A stretch of DNA of 64,000 nucleotides from Deltaproteobacteria bacterium (GTDB lineage Bacteria > Myxococcota_A > UBA9160 > UBA4427): the NCBI GenBank assembly GCA_016713665.1, contig JADJOR010000001.1, forward strand, positions 1 through 64,000. The letters run 5' to 3'. Position numbers and translations under genes: made by a program. Of this stretch, positions 35,230-44,946 are shown one piece after another. Position 1 is the stretch's first letter; the number at the start of each line of letters is the position of its first letter. Under the pieces are notes generated by a model. It did no database searches. It was not told the origin of the DNA and saw nothing but the letters and a program-made list of their open reading frames with translations.

Positions 35230-36061
35230 ATGCCGGTCAAGCGATACAGACCGACTTCCGCGGGCCGCCGCAACATGAGCGTCTCGGACTTCGCCGAGCT
35301 GACGCGCGGGACTTCCGAGCGGTCGCTGACGAAGGGCCTCGTCGCCAAGAGCGGGTGGCCGCAACGTCAATGGGCGCATCACGACCTACCACCGCGGCGG
35401 TGGCCACAAGCGGCTGTTCCGACAGATCGACTTCCGCCGCAACAAGATCGACGTTCCGGCGAAGGTCGCGGCGATCGACTACGATCCGAACCGCTCGGCG
35501 AACATCGCATTGCTCCACTACGTGGACGGCGAGAAGCGCTACATCCTCGCGCCCAACGGGCTGAAGGTCGGTGACAAGGTCATGTCGTCGGCCAACGCCG
35601 AGATCCAGCCCGGCAACGCGCTGCCCCTCTCGAAGATCCCGCTCGGTACCCAGATCCACGCGGTCGAGCTCAAGCCGGGGAAGGGCGCCCAGATGGTCCG
35701 CTCGGCGGGCACGAGTGCGCAGCTGATGGCCCGCGAGGGTCATCTCGCGACGCTCCGGCTCCCGTCGGGCGAGATGCGCATGGTCCACGTCGACTGCGTC
35801 GCGACGGTCGGCGAGGTGGGCAACGCCGAGCACGAGAACCGACGCATCGGCAAGGCGGGCCGCTCCCGCTGGATGGGCTGGCGGTCGGTGGTGCGCGGCG
35901 TCGCGATGAACCCGGTCGATCATCCCATGGGTGGCGGCGAGGGGCGGTCGTCGGGTGGTCGTCATCCGTGTACGCCGTGGGGCAAGGTGACCAAGGGCCC
36001 CAAGACCCGGAACAACAAGCGGACCGATCAGTACATCGTGAAGCGGCGCGGCAAGAAGTAA
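35230..36061 (+). CDS. rplB: 50S ribosomal protein L2, with one apparent base insertion
   Basis: About 276 aa. The first frame gives MPVKRYRPTSAGRRNMSVSD...KSG. In the run GGG at 35353-35355 one G too many shifts the frame. Without it the sequence continues GRNVNGRITTYHRGGGHKRL, LFRQIDFRRNKIDVPAKVA and on to the C-terminal signature NPVDHPMGGGEGRSSGG with the conserved His needed at the peptidyl transferase centre. L2 is essential and both halves are perfectly conserved, so an error in the sequence is far likelier than a broken gene. Confidence 0.95.
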
Positions 36062-36070
36062 GGAAGAGCC

Positions 36071-36346
36071 ATGGCACGTTCCCTCAAGAAGGGTCCCTTC
36101 GTGGATCCGAGCCTGCAGAAGAAGGTCGACAAGATCTCGACGGGCGGGCCCAAGTCCGTCATCAAGACCTGGTCTCGACGCTCGATGATCACGCCGGATT
36201 TCGTCGGCATTACTTTTCATGTGCATAATGGAAAGCTCTTCATGCCCGTCTTCGTGACGGAGAACATGGTGGGTCACCGGCTGGGTGAGTTCGCGCCGAC
36301 GCGCAAGTTCACGGGCCACGCCGGAGACAAGAGGATCAAGAAGTGA
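36071..36346 (+). CDS. rpsS: 30S ribosomal protein S19
   Basis: 91 aa. ARSLKKGPFVDPSLQKKV, KTWSRRSMITPDFVGITFHV and GHRLGEFAPTRKFTGHAGD are the family signatures. S19 binds 16S rRNA in the head with S13. Its stop overlaps the start of rplV by one base. Confidence 0.97.
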   Translation: MARSLKKGPFVDPSLQKKVDKISTGGPKSVIKTWSRRSMITPDFVGITFHVHNGKLFMPVFVTENMVGHRLGEFAPTRKFTGHAGDKRIKK

Positions 36347-36693
36347 TGGAAGTCCGGGCAGCGCTCAACGGCTATCGCATCTCGCCGCGCAAGGCGCGAC
36401 TCGTCGTCGATCAGATCCGGGGCAAGGGCGTCGAGGATGCGCTCAATCTCCTCGATCTGTCGCCCAAGCGGGTGGGCAACCCGATCGCGCAGCTTCTTCG
36501 CTCGGCCGTGGCCAACGCGGAGCAGAAGAACGAGAAGCAGCGCGCGGGGATCGAGATCGACAACCTCGTCGTCGCGAAGATCTACGTCGACGAGGGACCG
36601 TCGATGTGGCGCATCCGGCCCCGGGCACAGGGCCGCGCGACCTGGATCCAGAAGCGCAGCAGCAACATCAACGTGGTTCTCTCGGAACGATAA
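36346..36693 (+). CDS. rplV: 50S ribosomal protein L22
   Basis: 115 aa from ATG 36346. NGYRISPRKARLVVDQIRGK opens it. The tunnel-lining hairpin reads IYVDEGPSMWRIRPRAQGRA. L22 and L4 form the tunnel constriction where macrolide resistance changes occur. Confidence 0.96.
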   Translation: MEVRAALNGYRISPRKARLVVDQIRGKGVEDALNLLDLSPKRVGNPIAQLLRSAVANAEQKNEKQRAGIEIDNLVVAKIYVDEGPSMWRIRPRAQGRATWIQKRSSNINVVLSER

Positions 36694-36703
36694 GGACGAA
36701 TAT

Positions 36704-37384
36704 ATGGGTCAGAAGGTTCATCCCTACGGATTCCGGGTGGGCACGCTCTACGGCTGGCAGTCGAACTGGTTCGCCGGCAAGAACTACGCCGAGCAGCTCC
36801 ACGAGGACGTCCAGATCCGCCGCTTCATCAAGAAGAAGCTCTATCACGCCGGCATCTCGAAGGTCGTGATCGAGCGGACGGGCGACAAGGTCGTCGTCAA
36901 CATCCACACCGCGCGCCCCGGCATCCTGATCGGCAAGCGCGGCGCGGAGGTCGACGTCCTCCGCAAGGAGCTCAAGGCCTACACCTCGAAGGAGGTCTTC
37001 ATCAACGTCAAGGAGATCCGCAAGGCGGAGCTCGACGCACAGCTCGTCGCGGAGAACATCGCGACGCAGCTCGAGCGCCGGGTCGCGTTCCGACGCGCGA
37101 TGAAGAAGGCGATGATCTCGACGATGAAGTTCGGCGCCGAGGGCATCCGGATCCAGTGCTCGGGCCGCCTCGGTGGCGCCGAGATGGGTCGCCGCGAGTG
37201 GTACCGCGACGGACGCGTTCCGCTGCATACGCTGCGCGCCGAGATCGAATACGGCTTCGCCGAGGCGCATACGACGTACGGTGTGATCGGCGTGAAGTGC
37301 TGGATCTTCAAGGGCGAGGTCGGCGACCGCGTGCTGAAGCGCGGCACGCTTTCCCAGGACCATCGGTCGGAGATCCCGAGGTAG
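36704..37384 (+). CDS. rpsC: 30S ribosomal protein S3
   Basis: 226 aa from ATG 36704. MGQKVHPYGFRVG opens it. The KH domain motif is VNIHTARPGILIGKRGAEVD and the C-terminal domain has GAEMGRREWYRDGRVPLHTL. S3 lines the mRNA entry tunnel and helps unwind mRNA. Confidence 0.97.
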   Translation: MGQKVHPYGFRVGTLYGWQSNWFAGKNYAEQLHEDVQIRRFIKKKLYHAGISKVVIERTGDKVVVNIHTARPGILIGKRGAEVDVLRKELKAYTSKEVFINVKEIRKAELDAQLVAENIATQLERRVAFRRAMKKAMISTMKFGAEGIRIQCSGRLGGAEMGRREWYRDGRVPLHTLRAEIEYGFAEAHTTYGVIGVKCWIFKGEVGDRVLKRGTLSQDHRSEIPR

Positions 37385-37387
37385 GAA

Positions 37388-37798
37388 ATGCTGCAACCCA
37401 AGAGAGTCAAGCATCGCAAGATGTTCAAGGGCCGACTGCGCGGCGCCGCGCTGCGCGGCAATACGCTGGCCTTCGGAACCTTCGGCCTCCAGGCCCTGTC
37501 CTCCGGCTACATCTCGGCGCGCCAGATCGAGGCGGCTCGCGTCGCGATGACCCGGCACGTCAAGCGCGGTGGCAAGGTCTGGATCCGGGTGTTCCCGGAC
37601 AAGCCGATCACGAAGAAGCCCGCCGAAACCCGCATGGGCAAGGGCAAGGGCAATCCGGAAGGCTGGGTCGCCCCGGTCAAGCGCGGGCGCGTCCTCTACG
37701 AGATGGAAGGCGTCGACCTCACCACGGCCAAGCAGGCGCTGCGATTGGCGGCACACAAGCTGCCCATCCAGACGCGCTTCGTGCAGCGGGAGGAGTAG
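37388..37798 (+). CDS. rplP: 50S ribosomal protein L16
   Basis: 136 aa. MLQPKRVKHRKMFKGRLRG, the ARQIEAARVAMTRHVKRGGK segment and MGKGKGNPEGWVAPVKRGR (the signature loop near the A-site tRNA elbow) identify L16. It lies three bases after rpsC. Confidence 0.97.
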   Translation: MLQPKRVKHRKMFKGRLRGAALRGNTLAFGTFGLQALSSGYISARQIEAARVAMTRHVKRGGKVWIRVFPDKPITKKPAETRMGKGKGNPEGWVAPVKRGRVLYEMEGVDLTTAKQALRLAAHKLPIQTRFVQREE

Positions 37799-37803
37799 AC
37801 GAC

Positions 37804-38031
37804 ATGGCGTTAAACATGGCGGCAAACGCGGCATTGAAGGCGTCCGAACTCAGGACCCTCTCCGTGACCGAGCTCGAGCGAAAGGGTGCCGAGCTCCGGG
37901 ATCAGCTGTTCAGCGCGCGCATTCGACGCGCGACGGAGCAGCTCGAGGACACGGCATCGCTCGGGCGGCTTCGCAAGGACATCGCCCGGGTGGAGACTGT
38001 TTTGACCCAGAAGCGCGAGGCGGGCAAGTGA
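37804..38031 (+). CDS. rpmC: 50S ribosomal protein L29
   Basis: 75 aa from ATG 37804. The start is extended by about ten residues (MALNMAANAALKASELRTLS) relative to the usual MKA.ELR. ELRDQLFSARIRRATEQLED and the RKDIARVETVL helix are the family pattern. Two-helix protein near the tunnel exit. It overlaps rpsQ by four bases. Confidence 0.93.
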   Translation: MALNMAANAALKASELRTLSVTELERKGAELRDQLFSARIRRATEQLEDTASLGRLRKDIARVETVLTQKREAGK

Positions 38032-38291
38032 GCGAACGCGGCAATCGACGAACCCTGGTAGGGACCGTGGTCAGCAACAAGATGGACAAGACCGTCGTCG
38101 TCCGGGTGGAGCGGCTCGTCCAGGACCAGCGGTACAAGAAGTACGTGCGGCACTACTCGCGCTTCATGGCCCACGACGAAGCCAATGCCTGCGCCGAGGG
38201 CGATCAGGTCCGCATCATCGAGCATCGACCGCTCTCCAAGCGCAAGCGCTGGAAGGTGGAAGAGACGCTCGTGAAGGCGACTCTGGCTTGA
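38028..38291 (+). CDS. rpsQ: 30S ribosomal protein S17
   Basis: 87 aa from GTG 38028 (GTGA overlap with the rpmC stop). RRTLVGTVVSNKMDKTVVVR and KKYVRHYSRFMAHDEANAC, then EGDQVRIIEHRPLSKRKRW, are the OB-fold signatures. A primary 16S-binding protein of the 30S body. Confidence 0.96.
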   Translation: MSERGNRRTLVGTVVSNKMDKTVVVRVERLVQDQRYKKYVRHYSRFMAHDEANACAEGDQVRIIEHRPLSKRKRWKVEETLVKATLA

Positions 38292-38343
38292 AGAACGGCG
38301 TAACGGGCCGAGCAAAGGTCCGGAACGGGCCGAGGGACGAGAG

Positions 38344-38712
38344 ATGATCCAGGCAGAATCGGTATTGCAGGTGGCCGACAATTCGGGTGCGCGCAAGGTG
38401 AAGTGCATCCGGGTGCTCGGCGGGTCGCGCAGGCGCTTCGCGACGGTGGGTGACGTGATCATCGTCGCCGTCAAGGAAGCGATCCCGAATGCGCGCGTGA
38501 AGAAGGGCGAGGTCCGGCGCGCCGTGATCGTGCGGACGAAGAAGGCCCTGTCCCGGGCGGACGGCTCCCACATCGCCTTCGACGAGAATGCGGCGGTCTT
38601 GATCGCCAAGGACAACGAAATCGTGGGGACCCGCATCTTCGGCCCCGTCGCACGCGAGCTGCGTGGCGCGGGCTTCATGCGGGTGATCTCCCTGGCGCCG
38701 GAGGTTCTGTAG
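38344..38712 (+). CDS. rplN: 50S ribosomal protein L14
   Basis: 122 aa. MIQAESVLQVADNSGARKVK opens it, and VVRTKK.-type basic segment (VIVRTKKALSRADGSHIAFD) and GTRIFGPVARELR follow. L14 sits at the subunit interface. Its stop codon is directly followed by the rplE ATG: rplX, which should come next, is missing. Confidence 0.97.
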   Translation: MIQAESVLQVADNSGARKVKCIRVLGGSRRRFATVGDVIIVAVKEAIPNARVKKGEVRRAVIVRTKKALSRADGSHIAFDENAAVLIAKDNEIVGTRIFGPVARELRGAGFMRVISLAPEVL

Positions 38713-39273
38713 ATGGCGGCTGAAGTGAGCGCGCTGCCGCGGCTGCGCCAGCGCTACAACGAGGTGATCGTTCCCAAGCTCCAGAAGGAGTTCGGATACA
38801 AGAACGTCCACCAGATCCCGAAGATCGAGAAGGTCGTGATCAACATCGGTCTCGGCGAGGCGACGACGAATCCGAAGCTCGTCGAGCGGGCCGTCGACGA
38901 GCTCGCGCGGATCAGCGGTCAGAAGCCCGTGATCCGGAAGTCGAAGAAGAGCATCGCGAACTTCAAGCTGCGCGAGGATCAGGCGATCGGCGTGTCCGTC
39001 ACGCTGCGCGGGGACCGGCAGTGGGAGTTCCTGGATCGGCTGCTCAACGTGGCGCTCCCGCGCGTGCGCGACTTCTCGGGCGTCTCGCCGAAGGCGTTCG
39101 ACGGCCGTGGCAACTACACGCTCGGCGTCCGGGAGCAGACGATCTTCCAGGAAGTCGACTACGACTCGATCGAGAAGGTCAAGGGCATGAACATCACGAT
39201 GGTGACGACCGCCCGTACCGACTCCGAGGCGAAGTCGCTGCTGACGCATCTCGGGGTGCCGTTCCGGGAGTAG
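38713..39273 (+). CDS. rplE: 50S ribosomal protein L5
   Basis: 186 aa from ATG 38713, no gap after rplN. The ribosome site gaggt lies in the last rplN codons. IPKIEKVVINIGLGEATTN, GQKPVIRKSKKSIANFKLRE and the RDFSGVSPKAFDGRGNYTLG loop are typical. L5 binds 5S rRNA in the central protuberance. rpsN, expected next, is absent: the 109 bp to rpsH have no S14-like frame. Confidence 0.97.
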   Translation: MAAEVSALPRLRQRYNEVIVPKLQKEFGYKNVHQIPKIEKVVINIGLGEATTNPKLVERAVDELARISGQKPVIRKSKKSIANFKLREDQAIGVSVTLRGDRQWEFLDRLLNVALPRVRDFSGVSPKAFDGRGNYTLGVREQTIFQEVDYDSIEKVKGMNITMVTTARTDSEAKSLLTHLGVPFRE

Positions 39274-39382
39274 TCGGAGATGGCGCCGGGCGGCGACGAC
39301 GGGCGCACCGCCCGGATGGGCGCCCGGACCGGCGATTGGAATCAGGGAAGCTTTCGTCTTTGGAGTCTTTGGAGTTGCGAAT

Positions 39383-39778
39383 ATGATGACCGACCCGGTG
39401 GGTGACATGTTGGCGAGGATCCGGAACGCAGGGGGCGCGCGGCATGCGCAGGTGCGCTGCCCGGCTTCCAAGCTGAAGGTCGCCGTGGCGCGCGTGCTCT
39501 CGGCGGAGGGCTTCGTCGGCGAAGTCCGCCTCGAAGGCGACGGGAAGCGGCCCGTCCTCTCGGTGGACCTGCGCTACCAGGACGACGGCAGCCTGATGAT
39601 CGAAGGCATGCGTCGGGTCTCGAAGCCCGGACGGCGCATCTATCGCGCCGCCGACGAGCTCAAGAGAATTCGCGCCGGTCTCGGCATGTCGATCCTGTCG
39701 ACGTCGAAGGGCGTGATGTGCGACCGCGATGCGCGCGCTGCCAACATCGGCGGCGAAGTGATCTGCGAGGTCTGGTAG
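39383..39778 (+). CDS. rpsH: 30S ribosomal protein S8
   Basis: 131 aa. MTDPVGDMLARIRNAGGARH opens it and the C-terminal signature GLGMSILSTSKGVMCDRDAR is complete. S8 binds the 16S central domain, and in E. coli it represses the spc operon through the rplX-rplE region, which is altered here. Confidence 0.97.
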   Translation: MMTDPVGDMLARIRNAGGARHAQVRCPASKLKVAVARVLSAEGFVGEVRLEGDGKRPVLSVDLRYQDDGSLMIEGMRRVSKPGRRIYRAADELKRIRAGLGMSILSTSKGVMCDRDARAANIGGEVICEVW

Positions 39779-39781
39779 GCG

Positions 39782-40318
39782 ATGAGTCGAATCGGCAATC
39801 GAGCGATCGTGATCCCCTCCGGCGTGACGGTGAACGTCGCCAACGGGGAGATCCAGGTGAAGGGTCCGAAGACGACGATGAGCTGTCGGGTGCCGGAAGG
39901 CATCTCCGCGAAGGTCGAGGACGGATCGATTCATTTCAGCCGCGGATCGGATTCCAAGGAGGCGCGACGGCTCCATGGTCTCGCCCGCGCGCTCACGAAC
40001 AACATGGTGATCGGCGCGACGACGGGCTTCACGCGACGCCTCGAGATCGAAGGCGTCGGCTATCGCGCGGACGTGCGGGGCAAGGAGCTCCATCTCCTGC
40101 TCGGCTATTCGCATCCGATCGTGGTCCCGATCCCGGAGGGTCTCGTGGTCGCGGTCGACGGGAATACCAAGCTCTCGATCACGGGCTCGGACAAGGAAGT
40201 GGTCGGCCAATTCGCCGCCAACGTCCGCTCGCTGCGGGCGCCCGAGCCGTACAAGGGCAAGGGCATCAAGTACGCGGAGGAGCGGATCCGCCGCAAGGTC
40301 GGCAAGGCCGGCTCCTGA
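39782..40318 (+). CDS. rplF: 50S ribosomal protein L6
   Basis: 178 aa, MSRIGNRAIVIPSGVTVNVA. Two similar L6 domains are seen. The second contains GYRADVRGKELHLLLGYSHP and the signature PEPYKGKGIKYAEERIRRK. L6 lies near the sarcin-ricin loop. Confidence 0.97.
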   Translation: MSRIGNRAIVIPSGVTVNVANGEIQVKGPKTTMSCRVPEGISAKVEDGSIHFSRGSDSKEARRLHGLARALTNNMVIGATTGFTRRLEIEGVGYRADVRGKELHLLLGYSHPIVVPIPEGLVVAVDGNTKLSITGSDKEVVGQFAANVRSLRAPEPYKGKGIKYAEERIRRKVGKAGS

Positions 40319-40418
40319 GCGGCCGGCGCCGGATCGAGAGTCGATGGCCGGCCCCCCGGCCCCCGAGTCGAAGCCGGGACCGGACGGGCACCAAGCGAAC
40401 GAAGAGTACGAGGCAGAG

Positions 40419-40787
40419 ATGAAGAAGAAGATTGCGAATACGAAGCGTCGGATGTGGCTCGCGCGAAAGGCGCGGACGCGGACGGCGCTCGAGCGGAGCG
40501 AGCGGGTGGTGCTCACGGTCTACCGCAGCTCGAAGCACATCTACGCGCAGCTCGTCGACCGCGTGTCGGGCCATACGCTCGCCACCGCGTCGACGCTCGA
40601 TCCCGCCATCGCGGGCGAGGGCTCGACGGGCAACGTCGAGGCCGCCAAGAAGGTGGGCGAGGCGATCGCGCGCATCGCGCGCGAGAAGCAGATCGAAGAG
40701 GTGGTCTTCAATCGAAACGGGTTCCTCTACCACGGGCGCGTGAAGGCCGTGGCGGACGGGGCGCGCGAAGCGGGGCTTCAGTTCTGA
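40419..40787 (+). CDS. rplR: 50S ribosomal protein L18
   Basis: 122 aa from ATG 40419 (GAGGCAGAG upstream). The frame is open back to 40344 but that part is Pro-rich and not family-like. RVVLTVYRSSKHIYAQLVDR, ATASTLD and FNRNGFLYHGRVKAVADGAR are the family pattern. It carries 5S rRNA to the large subunit with L5. Confidence 0.95.
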   Translation: MKKKIANTKRRMWLARKARTRTALERSERVVLTVYRSSKHIYAQLVDRVSGHTLATASTLDPAIAGEGSTGNVEAAKKVGEAIARIAREKQIEEVVFNRNGFLYHGRVKAVADGAREAGLQF

Positions 40788-40788
40788 A

Positions 40789-41295
40789 ATGGCGAACGTG
40801 ATCCAATCTTCGAGTTTGAACCCGAACGACTACGAGCTGAACGATCGGGTGATCCACATCAACCGCGTTTCGAAGGTCGTGAAGGGTGGTCGGCGCTTCA
40901 ACTTCTCCGCGCTCGTCGTCGTCGGCGACGGGCAGGGCGTGGTCGGCGTCGGTCTCGGCAAGGCGGGCGAGGTTCCCGAGGCGATTCGCAAGGGCGTCGA
41001 GAAGGCGCGCAAGTCACTCATCCGGGTTCCGCTGCTCGAGGGCCGCACGCTGCCCCACGACGTCGTCGGCGTCGCCGGTGCAGGGCGGGTGCTGATGCAG
41101 CCGGCCTCGGCCGGTACGGGCGTGATCGCCGGTGGACCGGTGCGCGCGGTGGTCGAGTCGGCGGGGATCAGCGACGTGCTCACGAAGACGCTCGGCACGC
41201 GCACCCCGCGCAACGTGGTCAACGCCGTGATGGCGGGCCTCAAGATGCTGCGCAATCCCGATGAGCGGCTCGCGCAGCTGGGTCGGAGTCGCTGA
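40789..41295 (+). CDS. rpsE: 30S ribosomal protein S5
   Basis: 168 aa. The dsRNA-binding-like domain reads VIHINRVSKVVKGGRRFNFS, then GVGLGKAGEVPEAIRKGVEK. The C-terminal domain has RTPRNVVNAVMAGL. S5 acts in decoding accuracy and mRNA unwinding. Its stop overlaps the rpmD start by one base (TGATG). Confidence 0.97.
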   Translation: MANVIQSSSLNPNDYELNDRVIHINRVSKVVKGGRRFNFSALVVVGDGQGVVGVGLGKAGEVPEAIRKGVEKARKSLIRVPLLEGRTLPHDVVGVAGAGRVLMQPASAGTGVIAGGPVRAVVESAGISDVLTKTLGTRTPRNVVNAVMAGLKMLRNPDERLAQLGRSR

Positions 41296-41486
41296 TGGCC
41301 GGCAAGAAGATGATCAAGGTCCAGCAGGTGAGGAGCGTGATCGGCTACGACCGCCAGCAGCGCGCGACCGTGCGCGGTCTCGGGCTGCGCCGCATGCACC
41401 ACGTCGTCGAGGTCGAGGACACGCCGGCCGTTCGCGGCATGATCTTCCGAGTACGCCACATCGTCGTGGTGTTGGAGAACCAGTGA
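41295..41486 (+). CDS. rpmD: 50S ribosomal protein L30
   Basis: 63 aa. KVQQVRSVIGYDRQQRATVR and GLGLRRMHHVVEVEDTPAVR identify L30. One base separates it from rplO. Confidence 0.95.
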   Translation: MAGKKMIKVQQVRSVIGYDRQQRATVRGLGLRRMHHVVEVEDTPAVRGMIFRVRHIVVVLENQ

Positions 41487-41487
41487 G

Positions 41488-41928
41488 ATGTTGAATCAAC
41501 TCTCGCCGCGCCCCGGCGCACGGCACCGCCGCAAGCGGGTCGGACGCGGACCGGGCTCGGGCAAGGGCAAGACCTGCGGCACCGGCGTGAAGGGCCAGGG
41601 CACGCGCTCCGGCCACAAGATCAAGCCGTGGTTCGAGGGCGGTCAGATGCCGCTCTTCCAGCGCATCCCGAAGAAGGGCTTCCACAACGGCTTCCGCGAG
41701 GACAACGAGATCGTGAACGTGGGCGAGCTCGCCGTCTTCGGTGAGGGTGCCCGGGTCGACGCGGCGGCGCTCGCGGCCCGCGGGCTGATCCGCGGCAATG
41801 GCAAGCCCGTGAAGGTCCTGGCCGAGGGTGAGGCGCCGAAGGGCCTCCGGATCGCGGTGCAGAAGATCAGCGCCCAGGCTCGCGCCAAGATCGAGGCCAA
41901 GGGCGGCAGCGTGGAGACGGTCGAGTGA
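41488..41928 (+). CDS. rplO: 50S ribosomal protein L15
   Basis: 146 aa. LNQLSPRPGARHRRKRVGRG, then GSGKGKTCGTGVKGQGTRSG is the basic N-terminal extension that threads through 23S rRNA. GGQMPLFQRIPKKGFHN follows. It overlaps secY by four bases (the secY GTG lies inside its last codons). Confidence 0.96.
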   Translation: MLNQLSPRPGARHRRKRVGRGPGSGKGKTCGTGVKGQGTRSGHKIKPWFEGGQMPLFQRIPKKGFHNGFREDNEIVNVGELAVFGEGARVDAAALAARGLIRGNGKPVKVLAEGEAPKGLRIAVQKISAQARAKIEAKGGSVETVE

Positions 41929-43224
41929 TCACCGCCCTCCAGAACATCTTCCGGATCGAAGAGCTGCGGACACGGATCCTGTTCACGGCGGTCATGCTCG
42001 CGGTCTATCGCGTGGGCTGCATCGTCGTGACGCCGGGCATCAACGGCGACGTGATCCGTCAGTTCTTCGAGTCGATGTCCGGAACGATGTTCGGATTGCT
42101 CAACGTCTTCTCGGGGGGCGCGATGGAGTCGCTCTCCATCTTCGCGCTGGGCATCATGCCGTACATCAGCGCGTCGATCATCTTCCAGCTGCTGACGATC
42201 GTCATCCCGGCGCTCGAGAAGCTGAAGAAGGAGGGGAGCGAGGGGCAGAAGCGCATCACGCAGTGGACGCGTTATGCGACGATCGGGCTCGCGCTGTTCC
42301 AGAGCTTCCTGATGGCGATGGCCCTCGAGAACGGACAGTTCGGTCAGGGCGCAGTCCTCGATCCGGGCTGGGGCTTCCGGCTGACGACCATGATCACGCT
42401 GACCTCGGGCACCGCCTTCATCATGTGGCTCGGCGAGCAGGTGACCGAGCGCGGGATCGGCAACGGCATCTCGCTGATCATCTTCTCGGGCATCGTGGTC
42501 GGCATGCCGGCGGGCATCTCGAACGTCCTCGACCTGCTGCGGACCGATCAGTTCAGCATCCTCGGGCTGATCTTCCTCGCGCTGATCATCGTGGGCGCGA
42601 TCGCCTTCGTGGTCTACGTCGAGCGGGCCCAGCGGCGCATCCCGATCCAGCACGCCCGGCGCGGCGGCGGGACCGCCGCTTCGGCGGCGATGAGCTACTT
42701 CCCGCTGCGCGTGAACAGCGCCGGCGTGATTCCGCCGATCTTCGCTTCGTCGCTCCTGATGTTTCCGCTGACGCTCCGGCAGTACGTGGACGACCCGACG
42801 ATCCAGAAGTTCATCGACGATTGGATGAACCCACTACAACGTGATCTACGTGACGCTGATCGTCTTCTTCGCGTTCTTCTATACGGCGATCGTGATCAAC
42901 CCGGACGACGTCTCCGAGAACATCAAGCGCTCGGGGGGCTACATCCCGGGAATCCGGCCGGGCAAGAAGACGGCGGAGTACATCGACGCGGTCCTGTCAC
43001 GGCTGACGGTGGTCGGCGCGATCTACATCGCGGGCATCTGCGTGCTGCCCGTGATCCTCTCGCAACAGATGGGCGTTCCGTTCTACTTCGGCGGTACCGC
43101 GCTGCTGATCGTCGTCTCGGTCGCGCTCGACACGATGGGCCAGATCGAGGCGCATCTCGTATCGCGACGGTACGAGGGCTTCGGCATGGCCGGCGGTCGC
43201 GTGCGCGGGAGGCTCGGGCGATGA
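41925..43224 (+). CDS. secY: Preprotein translocase subunit SecY, with one apparent base indel
   Basis: About 433 aa. The plug and early helices (VYRVGCIVVTPGIN, FSGGAMESLSIFALGIMPYI, SASIIFQLLTIVIP) are followed by the helix TMITLTSGTAFIMWLGEQVT and the cytoplasmic loop ERAQRRIPIQHARR. Near 42829-42834, after FIDDWMNP, the frame changes. It then reads YNVIYVTLIVFFAFFYTAIV and the conserved C-terminal PGIRPGKKTAEYIDAVL to GRLGR. SecY is the essential protein-conducting channel, so a sequence error is the likely cause. Its TGA overlaps the adk ATG. Confidence 0.93.
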
Positions 43225-43802
43225 GCGCGCCCTCTGGAAGTCTTCGGATCGTGCTGCTCGGCCCGCCCGGGGCGGGCAAGGGAACCCAGGCCAGCGCCAT
43301 CATCCAGGCGAAGGGCATCCCGCACATCTCGACCGGGGACATGCTGCGCGCGGCGGTGAAGGCGGGGACGCCGATCGGGAAGAAGGCCAAGGCGGTCATG
43401 GACGCGGGCGAGCTCGTGTCGGACGAGATCGTGATCGGGATCGCGGAGGAGCGCCTCGGTCAGGCGGATGCGAAGCAGGGCTTCCTGCTCGACGGCTTTC
43501 CGCGCACGCTCGCCCAGGCGGAGGCCCTCGAGCGGCTGCTCTCGAAGCTCGGGACGCCGCTCGATTGCTGCCTCGCGCTGACGGTGGACAACGAGGCGGT
43601 CGTGCAGCGACTGCTCAAGCGGGCGCAGATCGAGGGACGCGCCGACGACAACGAGGCGACGATTCGGGAGCGGATGCGGGTCTACGACAGCCAGACCGCC
43701 CCGCTGCTCAGCTTCTACCGGAGCCGCGGCCGTCTGGTCGAGGTCTCCGGGATGGGAACGGTCGACGAGGTGGGCCAGAGGATTCGGGAGGCGTTGAAGT
43801 AG
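43221..43802 (+). CDS. adk: Adenylate kinase, short-LID type
   Basis: 193 aa. P-loop GPPGAGKGTQ at the N-terminus, AMP-site segment ISTGDMLRAAVKAGTPIGKK, GFLLDGFPRTLAQAEAL and the R residues of RADDNEATIRERMRVY. The LID is reduced to a short loop with no zinc cysteines, as in short bacterial adenylate kinases. Converts ATP + AMP to 2 ADP. In the usual secY-adk-map order. Confidence 0.95.
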   Translation: MSAPSGSLRIVLLGPPGAGKGTQASAIIQAKGIPHISTGDMLRAAVKAGTPIGKKAKAVMDAGELVSDEIVIGIAEERLGQADAKQGFLLDGFPRTLAQAEALERLLSKLGTPLDCCLALTVDNEAVVQRLLKRAQIEGRADDNEATIRERMRVYDSQTAPLLSFYRSRGRLVEVSGMGTVDEVGQRIREALK

Positions 43803-43835
43803 CCCGGTGGGCGATGCGGGCGCGAGGGTTTCGGC

Positions 43836-44612
<777 letters not shown>

Positions 44613-44711
44613 CGCGGATATCGGAAATCGGCTGACACCGGTTTCCCGAGCAGGCACGGAAAACGGGAAACGCGGCTCGTGCCACGTTCTTTGAAGGGAT
44701 GGGAAGACGAG

Positions 44712-44825
44712 ATGAAGGTTCGGGCCTCGGTGCGGAAGATGTGTGAGAAGTGTCGAGTGATTCGCCGCAAGCGGGTCGTTCGCATCATTTGCGAGAACCC
44801 CAAGCACAAGCAACGGCAGGGCTGA
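44712..44825 (+). CDS. rpmJ: 50S ribosomal protein L36
   Basis: 37 aa from ATG 44712: KVRASVRKMCEKCRVIRRK, then VRIICENPKHKQRQG. The C..C...(13)..C....H zinc ribbon pattern is complete, so this is the zinc-binding C+ form. Ribosome site GGGAAGACGAG. It comes before rpsM as in most alpha operons. Confidence 0.95.
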   Translation: MKVRASVRKMCEKCRVIRRKRVVRIICENPKHKQRQG

Positions 44826-44946
44826 TCCGGCCCCGGGCATCCTTCGAGCGGCCAGCCGCTCGGGGCGGGGACGAGGCTCGCCGAGCGAAGTCGTTCGGTC
44901 GTCATCGTCGAACGCATCAGATTGATAGAGAGACGAAGGAGAATCC

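Noticed and set aside
39274..39382. Hidden rpsN (S14) in the rplE-rpsH spacer
   Set aside because: All frames of the 109 bp were read. None has the S14 basic signature or zinc cysteines, and the space is too short.
42825..42845. Programmed ribosomal frameshifting in secY, rplB or carB
   Set aside because: No slippery heptamer with a following structure is evident, and no such recoding is known for these genes. A sequence error explains the breaks more simply.
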